Shown: positions 25,201 to 32,661 of the stretch, piece after piece
Position numbering within the stretch: the first letter of the stretch is position 1
Layout of the letters: each line of letters opens with the position of its first letter
Source: Akkermansia muciniphila
GTDB taxonomy: Bacteria; Verrucomicrobiota; Verrucomicrobiia; Verrucomicrobiales; V1-33
Direction: 5' to 3'
Length of the DNA: 55,336 nucleotides
Assembly: GCA_943333275.1 (NCBI GenBank)
Contig: CALQSQ010000032.1
Location: forward strand, 1-55,336
Translations under genes and position numbers: made by a program
The notes under the pieces: generated by a model
What the model was told of the DNA's origin: nothing
The model's database searches: none
Seen by the model: only the letters and a program-made list of their open reading frames with translations

Positions 25201-25538
25201 CACCGCTGCAAATCCGCGCCGCCGCCCAAATTCTCGAAGCCACCGAGGCTCCCCATCTCCCGCCCTACTTGGAAATTGAACGCATCAACTTTGGCCCCCC
25301 CTTCCGCCTCGGCACAACCGACTTCTTCCTTCAATTCACCGACGACGGCACCTGCCTCTCCGGCAAACTCTACAGCGGCACCGGCCGCCTATGCCCGCGT
25401 CGGCTGAGGAAATTTACCGAAGCAGTGACTCAGATGCTTAAAAAGGCACTGCGTGCACCGGGTGAGAACCTCGCGGCGCTTGCTCCGTTGGCTGCTGACT
25501 TGAGTTGCGCGGGGGAGAAAGGAACCGAGGGCGGCTGA
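22272..25538 (+). CDS. Nonribosomal peptide synthetase, A-T-C, non-amino-acid-type adenylation domain
   Basis: The 1088-residue product has an adenylation domain (FTSGSTG at 180-186, NGKLDR as A10), a carrier domain (Ser579 in DLGGHSIHAAR) and a C-terminal condensation domain (HHIAFDH at 767-773). Two features are unusual. At the A4 motif the sequence is GFTLVSL, so the Asp that salt-bridges the substrate alpha-amino group is Thr230; A5 reads YGLTEAPS instead of YGPTE. The hand-read pocket is T-L-L-A-F-F-V-S-A-K. This implies a carboxylic acid without a free alpha-amino group (hydroxy, keto, aryl or fatty acid). The condensation motif ends in His rather than Gly, but the catalytic second His and the Asp are kept. 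As A-T-C it is best read as a loading protein whose C domain works with a carrier of the large synthetase. Confidence 0.93.
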   Translation: MNATRENESTEVRGLLNAWNPPTPAYGVPMFVHREFAEWARKQPDAIAIISQEETVSFAELDVRSNQLARYLQGLGAGPEIAVALCFERSVDFIVGLLGIAKSGGASVLLDPSYPPHRLTTMLKEAGARLLVTRESTARALPLHEAVVIAVDRDRSAIAGQSDQPVSDGVDAGNLACIFFTSGSTGIPKAVMWQYTRNVEAQVVQDKQRARPFTAKAEDRHLFKASVGFTLVSLEVQTPLRTGGTVVIIPPGQEQDPRFLVEQMRLHNIPSIALVPTLLQLILEEPQLVQCHSLKEIFTFGEKLSPRLCQEAFARTNAQLTMVYGLTEAPSATSWTALDALSLRPAAVGFVNPSRRVYVLDADLQPLPQGEIGEIFVGGNISRGYAGRPAFTAERFLPDPFSPVPGARMYRSGDHGRFAADGMLEFVGREDDQVKIRGFRVEIAEIESALAEHPQVRTAVVIAHDTGGDGPILAAYYDVRDATAPHPEEVELVRHLRARLPSFMVPARVARLEAFPLNRNGKLDRAAISLPESVVPRSAAPSVAPRSPVEISLCQIWQEILARSLIGIHDDFFDLGGHSIHAARITARARREFNIDVSVTELFNHPTIAALATQIERAGSSTSSPPLPPLIRTSSLHPDIPAITSTMQRSAVKENERTIAQGHPSDTGMFHYNIKGNLDVSALGQALREILRRHHILRTVYHKEGKQILQIVQPVESFQMEIIETGTPIEIHRRHASAYFDLLNDLPVRATLLRRTETEHNLIISLHHIAFDHVTSSSFLRELWTFYGAFAKGQPSPLPEPQLQYADYAAWEASWLRRGTERYDTLAAYWLNQLGDAPPSPEGMLAAEVPIEHPSMEDCIFSIDLTAETTSALRRFAREEKATVFMVLLTAVEAVFQLDGGFDDIALTTFVDSRTRPELTGTFGCFVRGVTLRTRINPNLSFSQILQRTRTTCLDAFTHLDLPSDKIGDTLRRANRPPLQIRAAAQILEATEAPHLPPYLEIERINFGPPFRLGTTDFFLQFTDDGTCLSGKLYSGTGRLCPRRLRKFTEAVTQMLKKALRAPGENLAALAPLAADLSCAGEKGTEGG

Positions 25539-25624
25539 GGGAGGGAAATAAGACCTGAGGGCCCACGGGTGATGATGTTGAGTAGACGGTATTCTGGAAT
25601 TTTGAACGTGTTTTTCATTGGACT

Positions 25625-25641
25625 GCGGTCGGGATGACCGC
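25625..25641. terminator. GC-rich hairpin after the NRPS operon
   Basis: GCGGTC, a 5-base loop, then GACCGC form a perfect 6-bp stem about 85 bases after the NRPS stop codon. The following AGGCCTGAGGCCT adds a second small palindrome, and a TTTTG tract ends near 25678. It lies between convergent genes and could terminate either transcript. It could equally be a copy of a short dispersed repeat. Confidence 0.35.
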
Positions 25642-25687
25642 GGTAGAGCACAGGCCTGAGGCCTATGTTCCAGTTTTGTTGCACGCG

Positions 25688-26715
25688 CTACGAAGCGGTG
25701 GATGGGCGCTTATTGATGCAATTCCACAGGAGCCGTAAAATCCCGACAATGAGGAGGCCGATCACGATTCCGGGGATCACGATGTAGAGCCAGATAACGG
25801 GCCACTCAGTGCCTTCCATGCCGGCGACATCGAAGTAGAAAACCTGCGACCGAATCAGATTGAATTCGGAGGAATCCTTGTTTCCACGCAACAAGATTTC
25901 GTAGAAAGGGCAGTGATCATTGGAAATTTGCCCTCCTCGCAAGCCGATAAAGAGAAAAGGGCTCCCAGACTTGTCGAGCGCTTGGACAGCGACGCCGCTC
26001 CTTTTGGACCACGAGTCATATTTTCCATCCCAAGGATCAAGCATGCCACTTTGGTGAATGAGTGTGTCGAGGTCTGGAAAGCCATCGAAGGTCTTGGCAG
26101 GCTCGGCGGGCAGCAGGTTCCTGTTGGCGAGGTTCTTCAGGATGCGTTCTTTGAGGTCGTAGTAATCGTCCGAGTTAGTGGGGTTGTTGGTGCGGGAAAA
26201 TGTCTCGGAGCTGTCCGAAGTGAGGGAGTGCTTGCCGGTGTCGTCCGTGTTTATCTGGAAAAAGACAACGGCGGGCACCTTGTCGAAAGCGCGTGTTTCC
26301 TCAAAAACGGAGGCCTTGAAAAATAGTAGCCCCAGTAAGCTTTCGAGATGGAGATTGCCATCAGGAAGGTGAGCAAGATCATCGCGAGGATGACCTTTCC
26401 AGCGGTGATCGTTGGCCGCCGCAGCCTGATAGCTTTTACAAACAGCCTCGCGCAGACAGTTCCGGCGATGTAAGTGAGGGTTAGGTTCGTCAGGAGGATG
26501 GCCCACCGGATGACGTACGAATTTCTTCCATTTTCCCAGGTGATGCGGAGGGGAGTTCCCATTCCCAATTCCAGATATTCCTTGGGGGGTGTCTTGGTGG
26601 AGGAGAAGAGGATCCAACCGAAGCCTGAAAAAAACACTCCCTGCACCACTAGAATCAGGACGATGAAAATAACTCCGAGGACCGTGGGCTTGAGGTTTCG
26701 GACGCAAGCTTTCAT
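25688..26715 (-). pseudogene. Membrane protein gene interrupted by a -1 frameshift
   Basis: Two reading frames on the minus strand encode one plausible protein. The first runs from an ATG at 26715 (MKACVRNLKPTVLGVIFIVL) through three hydrophobic segments to about 26320. The second continues from there to 25688, with an extracytoplasmic-looking middle and a final membrane segment (WLYIVIPGIVIGLLIVGIL). The frames meet at a run of five A on the plus strand (26319-26323). One extra base there would restore a single frame of 342 residues: ...KAYWGYYF joining FKASVFEETRAF. The gene starts 13 bases after the prenyl synthase stop, suggesting co-transcription. Whether this is a true mutation or a homopolymer sequencing error cannot be told. 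The protein family was not recognised. Confidence 0.6.
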
Positions 26716-26728
26716 CACGGATGCTTTC

Positions 26729-27610
26729 TCAATACCGTCGCTCCAGCAAGTGATCTGCGAGGCCGCGAAGGTGGGATCCGTTGGGGCCGAAGATCTCGAG
26801 GGCGGTGTGGGCTTCGTGGGTGAGGCGGTGGGCTTCGTCGCGGGAGGCGGGCAGGCCGAGGATGCTGGGGTAAGTCGTTTTCTCGGCAGTGAGATCTTTG
26901 CCGGCGGTTTTGCCCAGTTGTTCCGAAGTCTGGGTGACGTCAAGGATGTCGTCGATGATTTGAAAGGCGAGGCCGGCGGCTTGTCCGAATGCGGTGAGGG
27001 CGGCGAGTTGGGTGTCGGTGGCGCCGGCGCACATGCCACCGAGTCGGAGGCAGACGGTGAGCATGGCCATGGTCTTGCCGCGATGGATGTTGCGGAGATG
27101 ATCGTAACTGACGCTGACGCCTTCGGCTTCGAGATCCATGACCTGGCCACCGACGAGCCAGCGGCTGCTGGCGGCCTGGGCGAGTTCCCGCACGAGATCG
27201 GTGGGGGTGTAGCCCTGGCCGGGAGTGGATTTTAACAAGAGTTCGAAGGCGAGGGGCTGGAGGGCATCGCCAGCGAGGAGGGCGATGGCTTCGCCATAAA
27301 CTTTGTGGCAGGTGGGATGACCGCGTCGGAAGTCGTCGTCGTCCATGCAGGGCAGGTCATCATGGATGAGTGAGTAGGTGTGGATGCACTCGACGGCGCA
27401 GCCTGCGGGGAGGGCGTGATCCGGATTGCCGCCGCAGGCTTCGACGGCGGCGAGGGTGAGGATGGGGCGGAGCCTTTTGCCGCCGGCGAACATGCTGTGA
27501 CGCATGGCGCGGTGGAGGGTGGCGGGCTGGGTCTCGGCGGGGGGGAGGAAGGAATCGAGCGCGCGGTCGATTTCCGCCCTGCGGGCCTTGACGTAGGAGT
27601 CGATTTCCAC
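26729..27610 (-). CDS. ispA: Short-chain polyprenyl diphosphate synthase (farnesyl/geranylgeranyl type)
   Basis: The 293-residue product has both aspartate-rich motifs of head-to-tail prenyl synthases. The first is DDLPCMDDDDFRRG at about residues 82-95, with the two-residue insertion typical of bacterial FPP synthases. The second is DDILD at about residue 220. The substrate-binding GGKRLRP near residue 45 is also present. It condenses IPP with DMAPP/GPP, most likely to FPP; the exact chain length is uncertain, so the symbol is tentative. It starts 6 bases after the asd stop, so the two are co-transcribed. Confidence 0.92.
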   Translation of the reverse strand: MEIDSYVKARRAEIDRALDSFLPPAETQPATLHRAMRHSMFAGGKRLRPILTLAAVEACGGNPDHALPAGCAVECIHTYSLIHDDLPCMDDDDFRRGHPTCHKVYGEAIALLAGDALQPLAFELLLKSTPGQGYTPTDLVRELAQAASSRWLVGGQVMDLEAEGVSVSYDHLRNIHRGKTMAMLTVCLRLGGMCAGATDTQLAALTAFGQAAGLAFQIIDDILDVTQTSEQLGKTAGKDLTAEKTTYPSILGLPASRDEAHRLTHEAHTALEIFGPNGSHLRGLADHLLERRY

Positions 27611-27616
27611 GGGCGA

Positions 27617-28615
27617 CTAGAGGAGTTCGGCGATCTGGACGGCGTTGAGCGCGGCACCTTTGAGGAGTTGGTCGCCGACGACCCAGAAGGCGAGTCCGTT
27701 GTCCAGGGCGCAGTCCATGCGAAGGCGGCCGACCTCGCAATTGTCCTTTCCGGCGACGTTGAGGGGGAGGGGGTAGGCATTGGATTTGGGATCATCGAGG
27801 ATGTCCAGTCCGGGAGCCTTGGCCAACACGACGCGGGCGGCTTCCACGGTGACGGGGCGGGCGAATTCCGCCTGGACGGAAATGCTGTGGGCGCGGAAGA
27901 CGGGGACGCGCACGCAGGTCATGGAGGCGCGGAAGGCGGGATGGTGCATGATTTTGCGCCCCTCGTTTTCCAACTTCATTTCCTCCTTGGTGTAGCCGGA
28001 GGCTAGGAAGGAATCGACATGTGGCAGGACGTTGAAGGCGATCTGGTGCGGGTAGACGGAACGGGTGATGGGTTCGCCCGCCGCCCACTGGCGTGTCTGG
28101 CGGTCGAGTTCCTCAATGGCCTGGGCACCGGTGCCGCTGACCGCTTGGTAGGTGGAGGCGAAGACCCGGGTGACGCCGAAGGCCTGATGCAGCGGGTAGA
28201 GCGCCATGAGGGTGATGGCCGTGCTGCAATTGGGGTTCGCGATGATGCCGCGATGGTTCTTCACATCCGCGCCGTTCACTTCCGGCACGACGAGCGGAAC
28301 CGTGTCGTCCATGCGGAAGGCGGAGGAATTGTCCACGACGACGGTTCCGGCGGCGACGGCGGCGGGAATGAATTTCCGGGAAATGTCCCCACCGGCGCTG
28401 AACAGGGCGATGTCCACACCCTTAAAAGAATGCTCCGTGAGTTCCTGAATGACAACATCCTGCCCCTTGAATTTCAGTTTCCTGCCTGCCGAACGTGCGG
28501 AGGCGAGCAGGGTGAGTTTGCTGACGGGGAAATTGCGGGCTTCGAGGCAGCGGAGCATTTCGATGCCCACGGCTCCGGAGGCACCGGCGACGGCGACATG
28601 GTAGGATTTCGACAT
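27617..28615 (-). CDS. asd: Aspartate-semialdehyde dehydrogenase
   Basis: The 332-residue product has the NADP-binding GASGAVG at residues 11-17, the active-site cysteine in ANPNCST (Cys130), the substrate-binding EELDRQ region and the C-terminal VVGDQLLKGAALNAVQIAE signature. The enzyme reduces aspartyl phosphate to the semialdehyde for lysine, diaminopimelate, threonine and methionine synthesis. The length is normal for the bacterial family. It heads a minus-strand unit with the prenyl synthase and the broken membrane protein. A strong terminator just upstream separates it from the neighbouring small gene. Confidence 0.97.
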   Translation of the reverse strand: MSKSYHVAVAGASGAVGIEMLRCLEARNFPVSKLTLLASARSAGRKLKFKGQDVVIQELTEHSFKGVDIALFSAGGDISRKFIPAAVAAGTVVVDNSSAFRMDDTVPLVVPEVNGADVKNHRGIIANPNCSTAITLMALYPLHQAFGVTRVFASTYQAVSGTGAQAIEELDRQTRQWAAGEPITRSVYPHQIAFNVLPHVDSFLASGYTKEEMKLENEGRKIMHHPAFRASMTCVRVPVFRAHSISVQAEFARPVTVEAARVVLAKAPGLDILDDPKSNAYPLPLNVAGKDNCEVGRLRMDCALDNGLAFWVVGDQLLKGAALNAVQIAELL

Positions 28616-28665
28616 AGGATGGGAGGATTGGGGGAGAGAGGGAGGGTGGCGTTAAGTGCTTGTTT

Positions 28666-28710
28666 AAAAAAGAAAAAAGCCCCCCGTTCCTTCGCCAAGG
28701 AACGGGGGGC
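28666..28710 (-). terminator. Rho-independent terminator of the 67-residue small gene
   Basis: A perfect 14-bp stem (28679-28692 pairing with 28697-28710) with a 4-base loop is followed, in minus-strand direction, by a T-rich tract (complement of AAAAAAGAAAAAA at 28666-28678). It lies 23 bases after the stop of the small gene and before asd, so it ends the small gene's transcript and insulates asd. Confidence 0.9.
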
Positions 28711-28732
28711 GACGAAGGATGAATCCGTGAGA

Positions 28733-28936
28733 CTAGACCTTTTTCTTGAGCATGGGCAGACCCGTGCGCTCATTTTCGATAACCATATAGCCTTCGGGAA
28801 GGGCGTCCAGGGCACCGGCCTTTTTCTCGCCGGCGAAGTAATAAAGATTGGTCACGCCGCCACCGGGACGCTGTTGTGCTTTGAGGTGGAGGATGTAGGT
28901 TTTACCCGATTTTTTGCTAACGACGCTGAAGGCCAT
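28733..28936 (-). CDS. Conserved small hypothetical protein, 67 residues
   Basis: The product (MAFSVVSKKSGKTYILHLK...) is basic, reads as a compact strand-rich fold, and ends in LPMLKKKV. The sequence includes YYFAGEKKAG, followed by LPEGYMVIENERTGLPML. It sits directly downstream of rpmB with its own strong terminator, which supports it as a real gene. I believe similar small proteins occur in other Verrucomicrobia, but I know of no assigned function. A nucleic-acid-binding role is possible from the charge and is only a guess. Confidence 0.75.
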   Translation of the reverse strand: MAFSVVSKKSGKTYILHLKAQQRPGGGVTNLYYFAGEKKAGALDALPEGYMVIENERTGLPMLKKKV

Positions 28937-28999
28937 GGTAGTGAGGTGTTTGGTTGATGATGGTTGAATTTAGGTCGGACACGATGATTATTGACAGAA

Positions 29000-29266
29000 T
29001 TAATCAAAAAGTCCCGCTTTTTTTAGTGTCGCGAATGCGCCGTTTTTGGTGACGGTTTTGAGGGCGCGGGCGGTGAGGCGGATTTTGACGAAGGCACCGA
29101 GTTCGGGAACCCAGAGCTTTTTGTCGCGCAGATTCGGGGAGAACGTGCGGTTCGTCTTTTTGACGTGATTCAAGCCAATCCCGCCAGAGGCCTTGGATTT
29201 ACCACTGTGGGTGATGTTACGGCCGCGGTAGGGGCGGGCTCCAGTGATCATGCAGATGCGGGACAT
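29000..29266 (-). CDS. rpmB: 50S ribosomal protein L28 (bL28)
   Basis: The 88-residue product matches bL28 throughout: MSRICMITGARPYRGRNI at the start (with RI in place of the usual zinc-ribbon cysteine pair), then HVKKTNRTFSPNL and VKIRLTARALKTV. The ATG at 29266 gives the correct family start; an upstream in-frame start would add 23 unrelated residues. No strong Shine-Dalgarno sequence precedes it. A likely promoter lies 42-69 bases upstream. Confidence 0.96.
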   Translation of the reverse strand: MSRICMITGARPYRGRNITHSGKSKASGGIGLNHVKKTNRTFSPNLRDKKLWVPELGAFVKIRLTARALKTVTKNGAFATLKKAGLFD

Positions 29267-29307
29267 AGTATTAAAATTTAGATAAAGTTGTAGGAAAGTG
29301 GAGGGCG

Positions 29308-29335
29308 AATCTAGTGTCCGAACCTGACGGGTCAA
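29308..29335 (-). promoter_or_regulatory. Putative sigma-70-type promoter of rpmB
   Basis: On the minus strand TTGACC (29335-29330) and TAGATT (29313-29308) are separated by 16 bases, giving a 5' leader of roughly 35 bases before the rpmB ATG at 29266. It overlaps the 3' end of the upstream GYF/PH-domain gene. Four of six -10 positions match consensus. Verrucomicrobial promoters are poorly studied, so this is tentative. Confidence 0.4.
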
Positions 29336-30030
29336 GCATTTCCTGAAAAAAAGAAGGCGCTTTTTTTAGGGAGGTCTGGAGAGGTAATTTGGAGTTGGCG
29401 GACCCGTTCGGCGAGGCGTCTGGCCCCGGGTATATCCTTGAAAATGAGAGGTGAACCGCTACCCGGGGTCGGTTCGAAAGTGAGATCGCCATAGCCCAGC
29501 CAGCCGAGGAAGGGGCGGGGTGTGACCCGACAATTCTGGATTTCCGACAGGAAAATCTCCCGCTCGCGCTTCCAGATCAGCCCCGTTTGGGCTTCGATTC
29601 TGCTGGAGGTGATGCGGTAGGATTGGGTGAAACGCGGGGCCAAAGCAACGGCGAGCAGCAGGAACCCGCAGGTCAGGCCGCTGCCGAGGGCGATGGGGGT
29701 GGCGTAGTGAAATCCAATCCAGAGGGCCGCTGCTGCGATGAGGAGGAGCTTAATTTTAGCAAAGAGACCCGGATGGCCTTCCCAGAGGATTTCCTCCACA
29801 GGCTCGGGGTCTTCCTCCTCCATGAGGTCCGCAGCGGGAGGGGGCTCGGATGATTCCTCCGGCTCAATGATCTCGAACCAGTCAGCCAGCGCGCGTTGTT
29901 CCCCGGACGGGGATTGTTCGCAGAGTTGCCGGGAGGAGATCTGTCCGGCGTCCCAGAGATCCAGCAATTCCTCCTCGCGATAGGGGCCCTCGCGATGACC
30001 GGAGGTGAGGATGAAATAGGCGGGTTGCAT
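29332..30030 (-). CDS. GYF-like plus bacterial PH-domain membrane protein
   Basis: The 232-residue product opens with a GYF_2-like domain (YFILTSGHREGPYREEELLDLWDAGQIS). An acidic linker follows at about residues 58-82. Two hydrophobic segments come next (LLLIAAAALWIGFHYATPIAL and the adjacent CGFLLLAVALAP). It ends in a bacterial PH-like (bPH2) domain with YRITSSRIEAQTGLIWKREREIFLSEIQNC. Such proteins are common in Verrucomicrobia and Planctomycetes. The function is unknown, but a membrane-attached protein-interaction role is plausible. It lies between purL and rpmB on the same strand. Confidence 0.85.
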   Translation of the reverse strand: MQPAYFILTSGHREGPYREEELLDLWDAGQISSRQLCEQSPSGEQRALADWFEIIEPEESSEPPPAADLMEEEDPEPVEEILWEGHPGLFAKIKLLLIAAAALWIGFHYATPIALGSGLTCGFLLLAVALAPRFTQSYRITSSRIEAQTGLIWKREREIFLSEIQNCRVTPRPFLGWLGYGDLTFEPTPGSGSPLIFKDIPGARRLAERVRQLQITSPDLPKKSAFFFSGNA

Positions 30031-30097
30031 GTGGGCTGGTGGGGATCAAATTTAGCCACAAAGCGCACCCAAGGGCGCAGAATCAGCGGGTGCCGGC

Positions 30098-32494
30098 TCA
30101 GTAGTATTTTGCCAGCGGCGATTTCCACAGGGATTTCAATTCGGCGAGCGGTTGGTCGATGAGGAGTCGGCCGGCGCCGGAGATGCGCAGGGATTGGTGG
30201 CCGGGGGTGGATTTGCCGAGGACGCGGAGTTCGGGGAGGAGGGCCTGGGCGGCGGCGAGATTTTCCGGGGAAATTTCGATGAGCAGGCGGCCTGGGGATT
30301 CGCTGAAGAGGAGGGCCTCCGGGGAGAGGTCGGAGGGGAGTTCCAGTTCGATGCCTGCCACGAGGCTGAAGCCCATTTCCGCAGCGGCCACGGCCAGTCC
30401 GCCCTCGCCGATGTCGTGGGTGCTCAGGATCAGGCCGGCCTTCACGGCCTGGTGGTAGGCCTGGTAGGATTTGAAATGCGCCGGAGCGTTGGTGGCTGGT
30501 GCGGGAGCGGAAATGGTGTGAATCCGTGCATAGACGCTGCCGCCGAGCTGGGGCTGGGTGGTGCCCATGAGGCAGAGCACACTTTGGGTCCGGCGGAGAC
30601 TGCTGCCGATGACGTGGCTGGATTCGGGCACGATCCCCATGCCGCTCACCAGGGCGGTTACGGGAATGCTGACCGGGCCGTCGTCCGTGAGGAAGTAGTT
30701 GTAGAAACTGTCCTTTCCTGAAACGAACGGGGCACCGTAGATTTCGGCCACCTCGCACATGCCTTTGACGCTCTCCACCAGCGCACCAAGTTCCGTGGTG
30801 TCATCGGGATTGCCCATGCAGAAATTATCAAGAATGGCGATCTGATCCGGGTCGGCCCCGGTGGCGACGAGTTGCCGGACGCATTCGTCCACGACCGCGG
30901 CTCCCATTTCATACGGAGCGGTCTTGCCCCATTCCGGCAGGAGGGAACAAGCGAGGGCGACCCGGTGCGGGGATCCATCCACCCGGACCACGGCACCATC
31001 CTGCGGGGCGTCCCCGGCGGCTCCGGCGAGCGGAGTGAGGAGGGTATTTCCCTGCACCTGATGATCGTATTCGCGGATGATCGGCTCGCGGCTGACGATG
31101 GCGAAGTCCTGCAGGAGCAAACGCAGGCTGCTGGTGAGGGCCATGGGGTCGGGGACCTTGGGTTCGGGCAGGACAGGCGGATGCGCGGGGGAGATCCAGG
31201 TGCTCTTGCGGTGCTGGCGTGGAGCCTCGTGGAGGCGCTGGCAGTCGAGATCACAGACGAGCTGGCCATCGTGCCAGACCTTGAGGATGCCGGTGCCATC
31301 GCTCTGGCCAAGCACAACCATTTCGGTTTGGTATTTGTCGGCGAGGCGCTGCAGCTTCGGCAGGTGGTCGGCCGTCGCCGCCAGCACCATGCGCTCCTGA
31401 CTTTCGCTGAGGAAAATTTCCCAGCTGCGCAGACCGGGTTCCTTGAGCGGCGCGCGCTCCAGGAAGAGTTCGCCACCGGTCTCGCTGAGCATTTCCCCGG
31501 CCGCGCTGGAGAAACCACCCGCTCCGCAATCGGTAATAAAGACAATCCAGCCCTGCTCCCGGGCCTCCAGGATAAAATCGAGCACCTTCTTTTCCTCGAT
31601 CGGATTGCCGATCTGCACCGCGCTCTTGTCCTCCTCGTGGGAATCGGCCGTGAGGCTGGCGCTGGAAAATGTCGCGCCCTTCAGGCCATCGCGCCCGGTG
31701 CGTCCGCCGACGGCGACGATCTGCAGGCCCGCCCGCATTTCCTTGGCGATGTCCTTCGACGGAATCACTCCCGCCGTGCCGCAGAAGACGAGCGGATTGT
31801 AAATGTAGGTCTCGTCAAACTGGATCGCCCCGTTCACCGTGGGGATCCCCATGCGATTTCCATAATCGCGCACCCCGCGCACCACGCCGCGCATGATGCC
31901 GAGCGGATGAATGACATCGCGGGCCTTGATCTGATCGGCCCTGGTGTCCGGAGCGCCGAAACAAAAGACATCCAGATTGGCAATGGGCTTGGCCCCCAGA
32001 CCCGCGCCAAGAATATCCCGGATCACCCCGCCCAGCCCCGTGTTGGCGCCCGCATAAGGTTCGATGGCGCTCGGGTGATTGTGCGTTTCCACCTTCAAAC
32101 AAACCGCGTGCGTCTCGTCGAGTTTGATGAACCCCGCATTGTCCACGAACGCACTGAGCACAAACCCCGGCTTGCGCTCCATGATGCGTTCGGCCGTCGC
32201 GCGGATGTAGCTTTTAAACAGGCCATCCACGACCTCCGGTTTTCCATTCAGCGAATGTTCAATCTGCGATCCAAAGATCCGGTGCTTGCAATGCTCACTC
32301 CAAGTCTGGGCGATCACTTCCAGCTCCACATCCGTCGGTTCCCGGTCCTTCTCCACGAAATACGCCTGCACCGCCACCATGTCCTCGCGGCTCAGCGACA
32401 GCTTTTTATCCCTGCTCAATTTTTCCAACGCCTCCGGTGAAAGTTGGCGGATGGGAACGTGGACAAAGAGGTCGGTGGCAGCAGAGGAAGGCAT
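30098..32494 (-). CDS. purL: Phosphoribosylformylglycinamidine synthase subunit PurL
   Basis: The 798-residue product has PurL hallmarks: the N-terminal TWSEHCKHRIF (catalytic His), KVETHNHPSAIEPYAGANTGLGG, GVIRDILGAG, DCGAGGFSSAAGEM and a C-terminal HDIGEGGLAVAAAEM. It catalyses the ATP-dependent conversion of FGAR to FGAM in purine synthesis. The length corresponds to the small PurL that works with separate PurQ and PurS, since no glutaminase domain is fused. Neither partner is adjacent here. It is somewhat longer than the common 720-740 residues. Confidence 0.97.
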   Translation of the reverse strand: MPSSAATDLFVHVPIRQLSPEALEKLSRDKKLSLSREDMVAVQAYFVEKDREPTDVELEVIAQTWSEHCKHRIFGSQIEHSLNGKPEVVDGLFKSYIRATAERIMERKPGFVLSAFVDNAGFIKLDETHAVCLKVETHNHPSAIEPYAGANTGLGGVIRDILGAGLGAKPIANLDVFCFGAPDTRADQIKARDVIHPLGIMRGVVRGVRDYGNRMGIPTVNGAIQFDETYIYNPLVFCGTAGVIPSKDIAKEMRAGLQIVAVGGRTGRDGLKGATFSSASLTADSHEEDKSAVQIGNPIEEKKVLDFILEAREQGWIVFITDCGAGGFSSAAGEMLSETGGELFLERAPLKEPGLRSWEIFLSESQERMVLAATADHLPKLQRLADKYQTEMVVLGQSDGTGILKVWHDGQLVCDLDCQRLHEAPRQHRKSTWISPAHPPVLPEPKVPDPMALTSSLRLLLQDFAIVSREPIIREYDHQVQGNTLLTPLAGAAGDAPQDGAVVRVDGSPHRVALACSLLPEWGKTAPYEMGAAVVDECVRQLVATGADPDQIAILDNFCMGNPDDTTELGALVESVKGMCEVAEIYGAPFVSGKDSFYNYFLTDDGPVSIPVTALVSGMGIVPESSHVIGSSLRRTQSVLCLMGTTQPQLGGSVYARIHTISAPAPATNAPAHFKSYQAYHQAVKAGLILSTHDIGEGGLAVAAAEMGFSLVAGIELELPSDLSPEALLFSESPGRLLIEISPENLAAAQALLPELRVLGKSTPGHQSLRISGAGRLLIDQPLAELKSLWKSPLAKYY

Positions 32495-32661
32495 CCTGCG
32501 AAAGTGTCGGGCAGGGGAGGGTGGTCAAGCAGGAATCGTGAATCCGAGCGCCAAGTTTTCCTTTGGGTGTCTGTCGAACTCAGGAGTTGGAGGATCGGTC
32601 GCGAAATTTAGATGAAATCATGCAGGCTTGCTTCCCGTGCGAGATTCGGTAGGCTTCCTCC

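Noticed and set aside
26300..26340. Programmed -1 ribosomal frameshift
   Set aside because: The zero-frame codons are TAT TTT TCA; the A-site codon would re-pair poorly after slipping, and no downstream stem-loop stands out. A plain indel is simpler.
30872..32440. 522-codon plus-strand open frame
   Set aside because: It is antisense to purL; no motif supports it.
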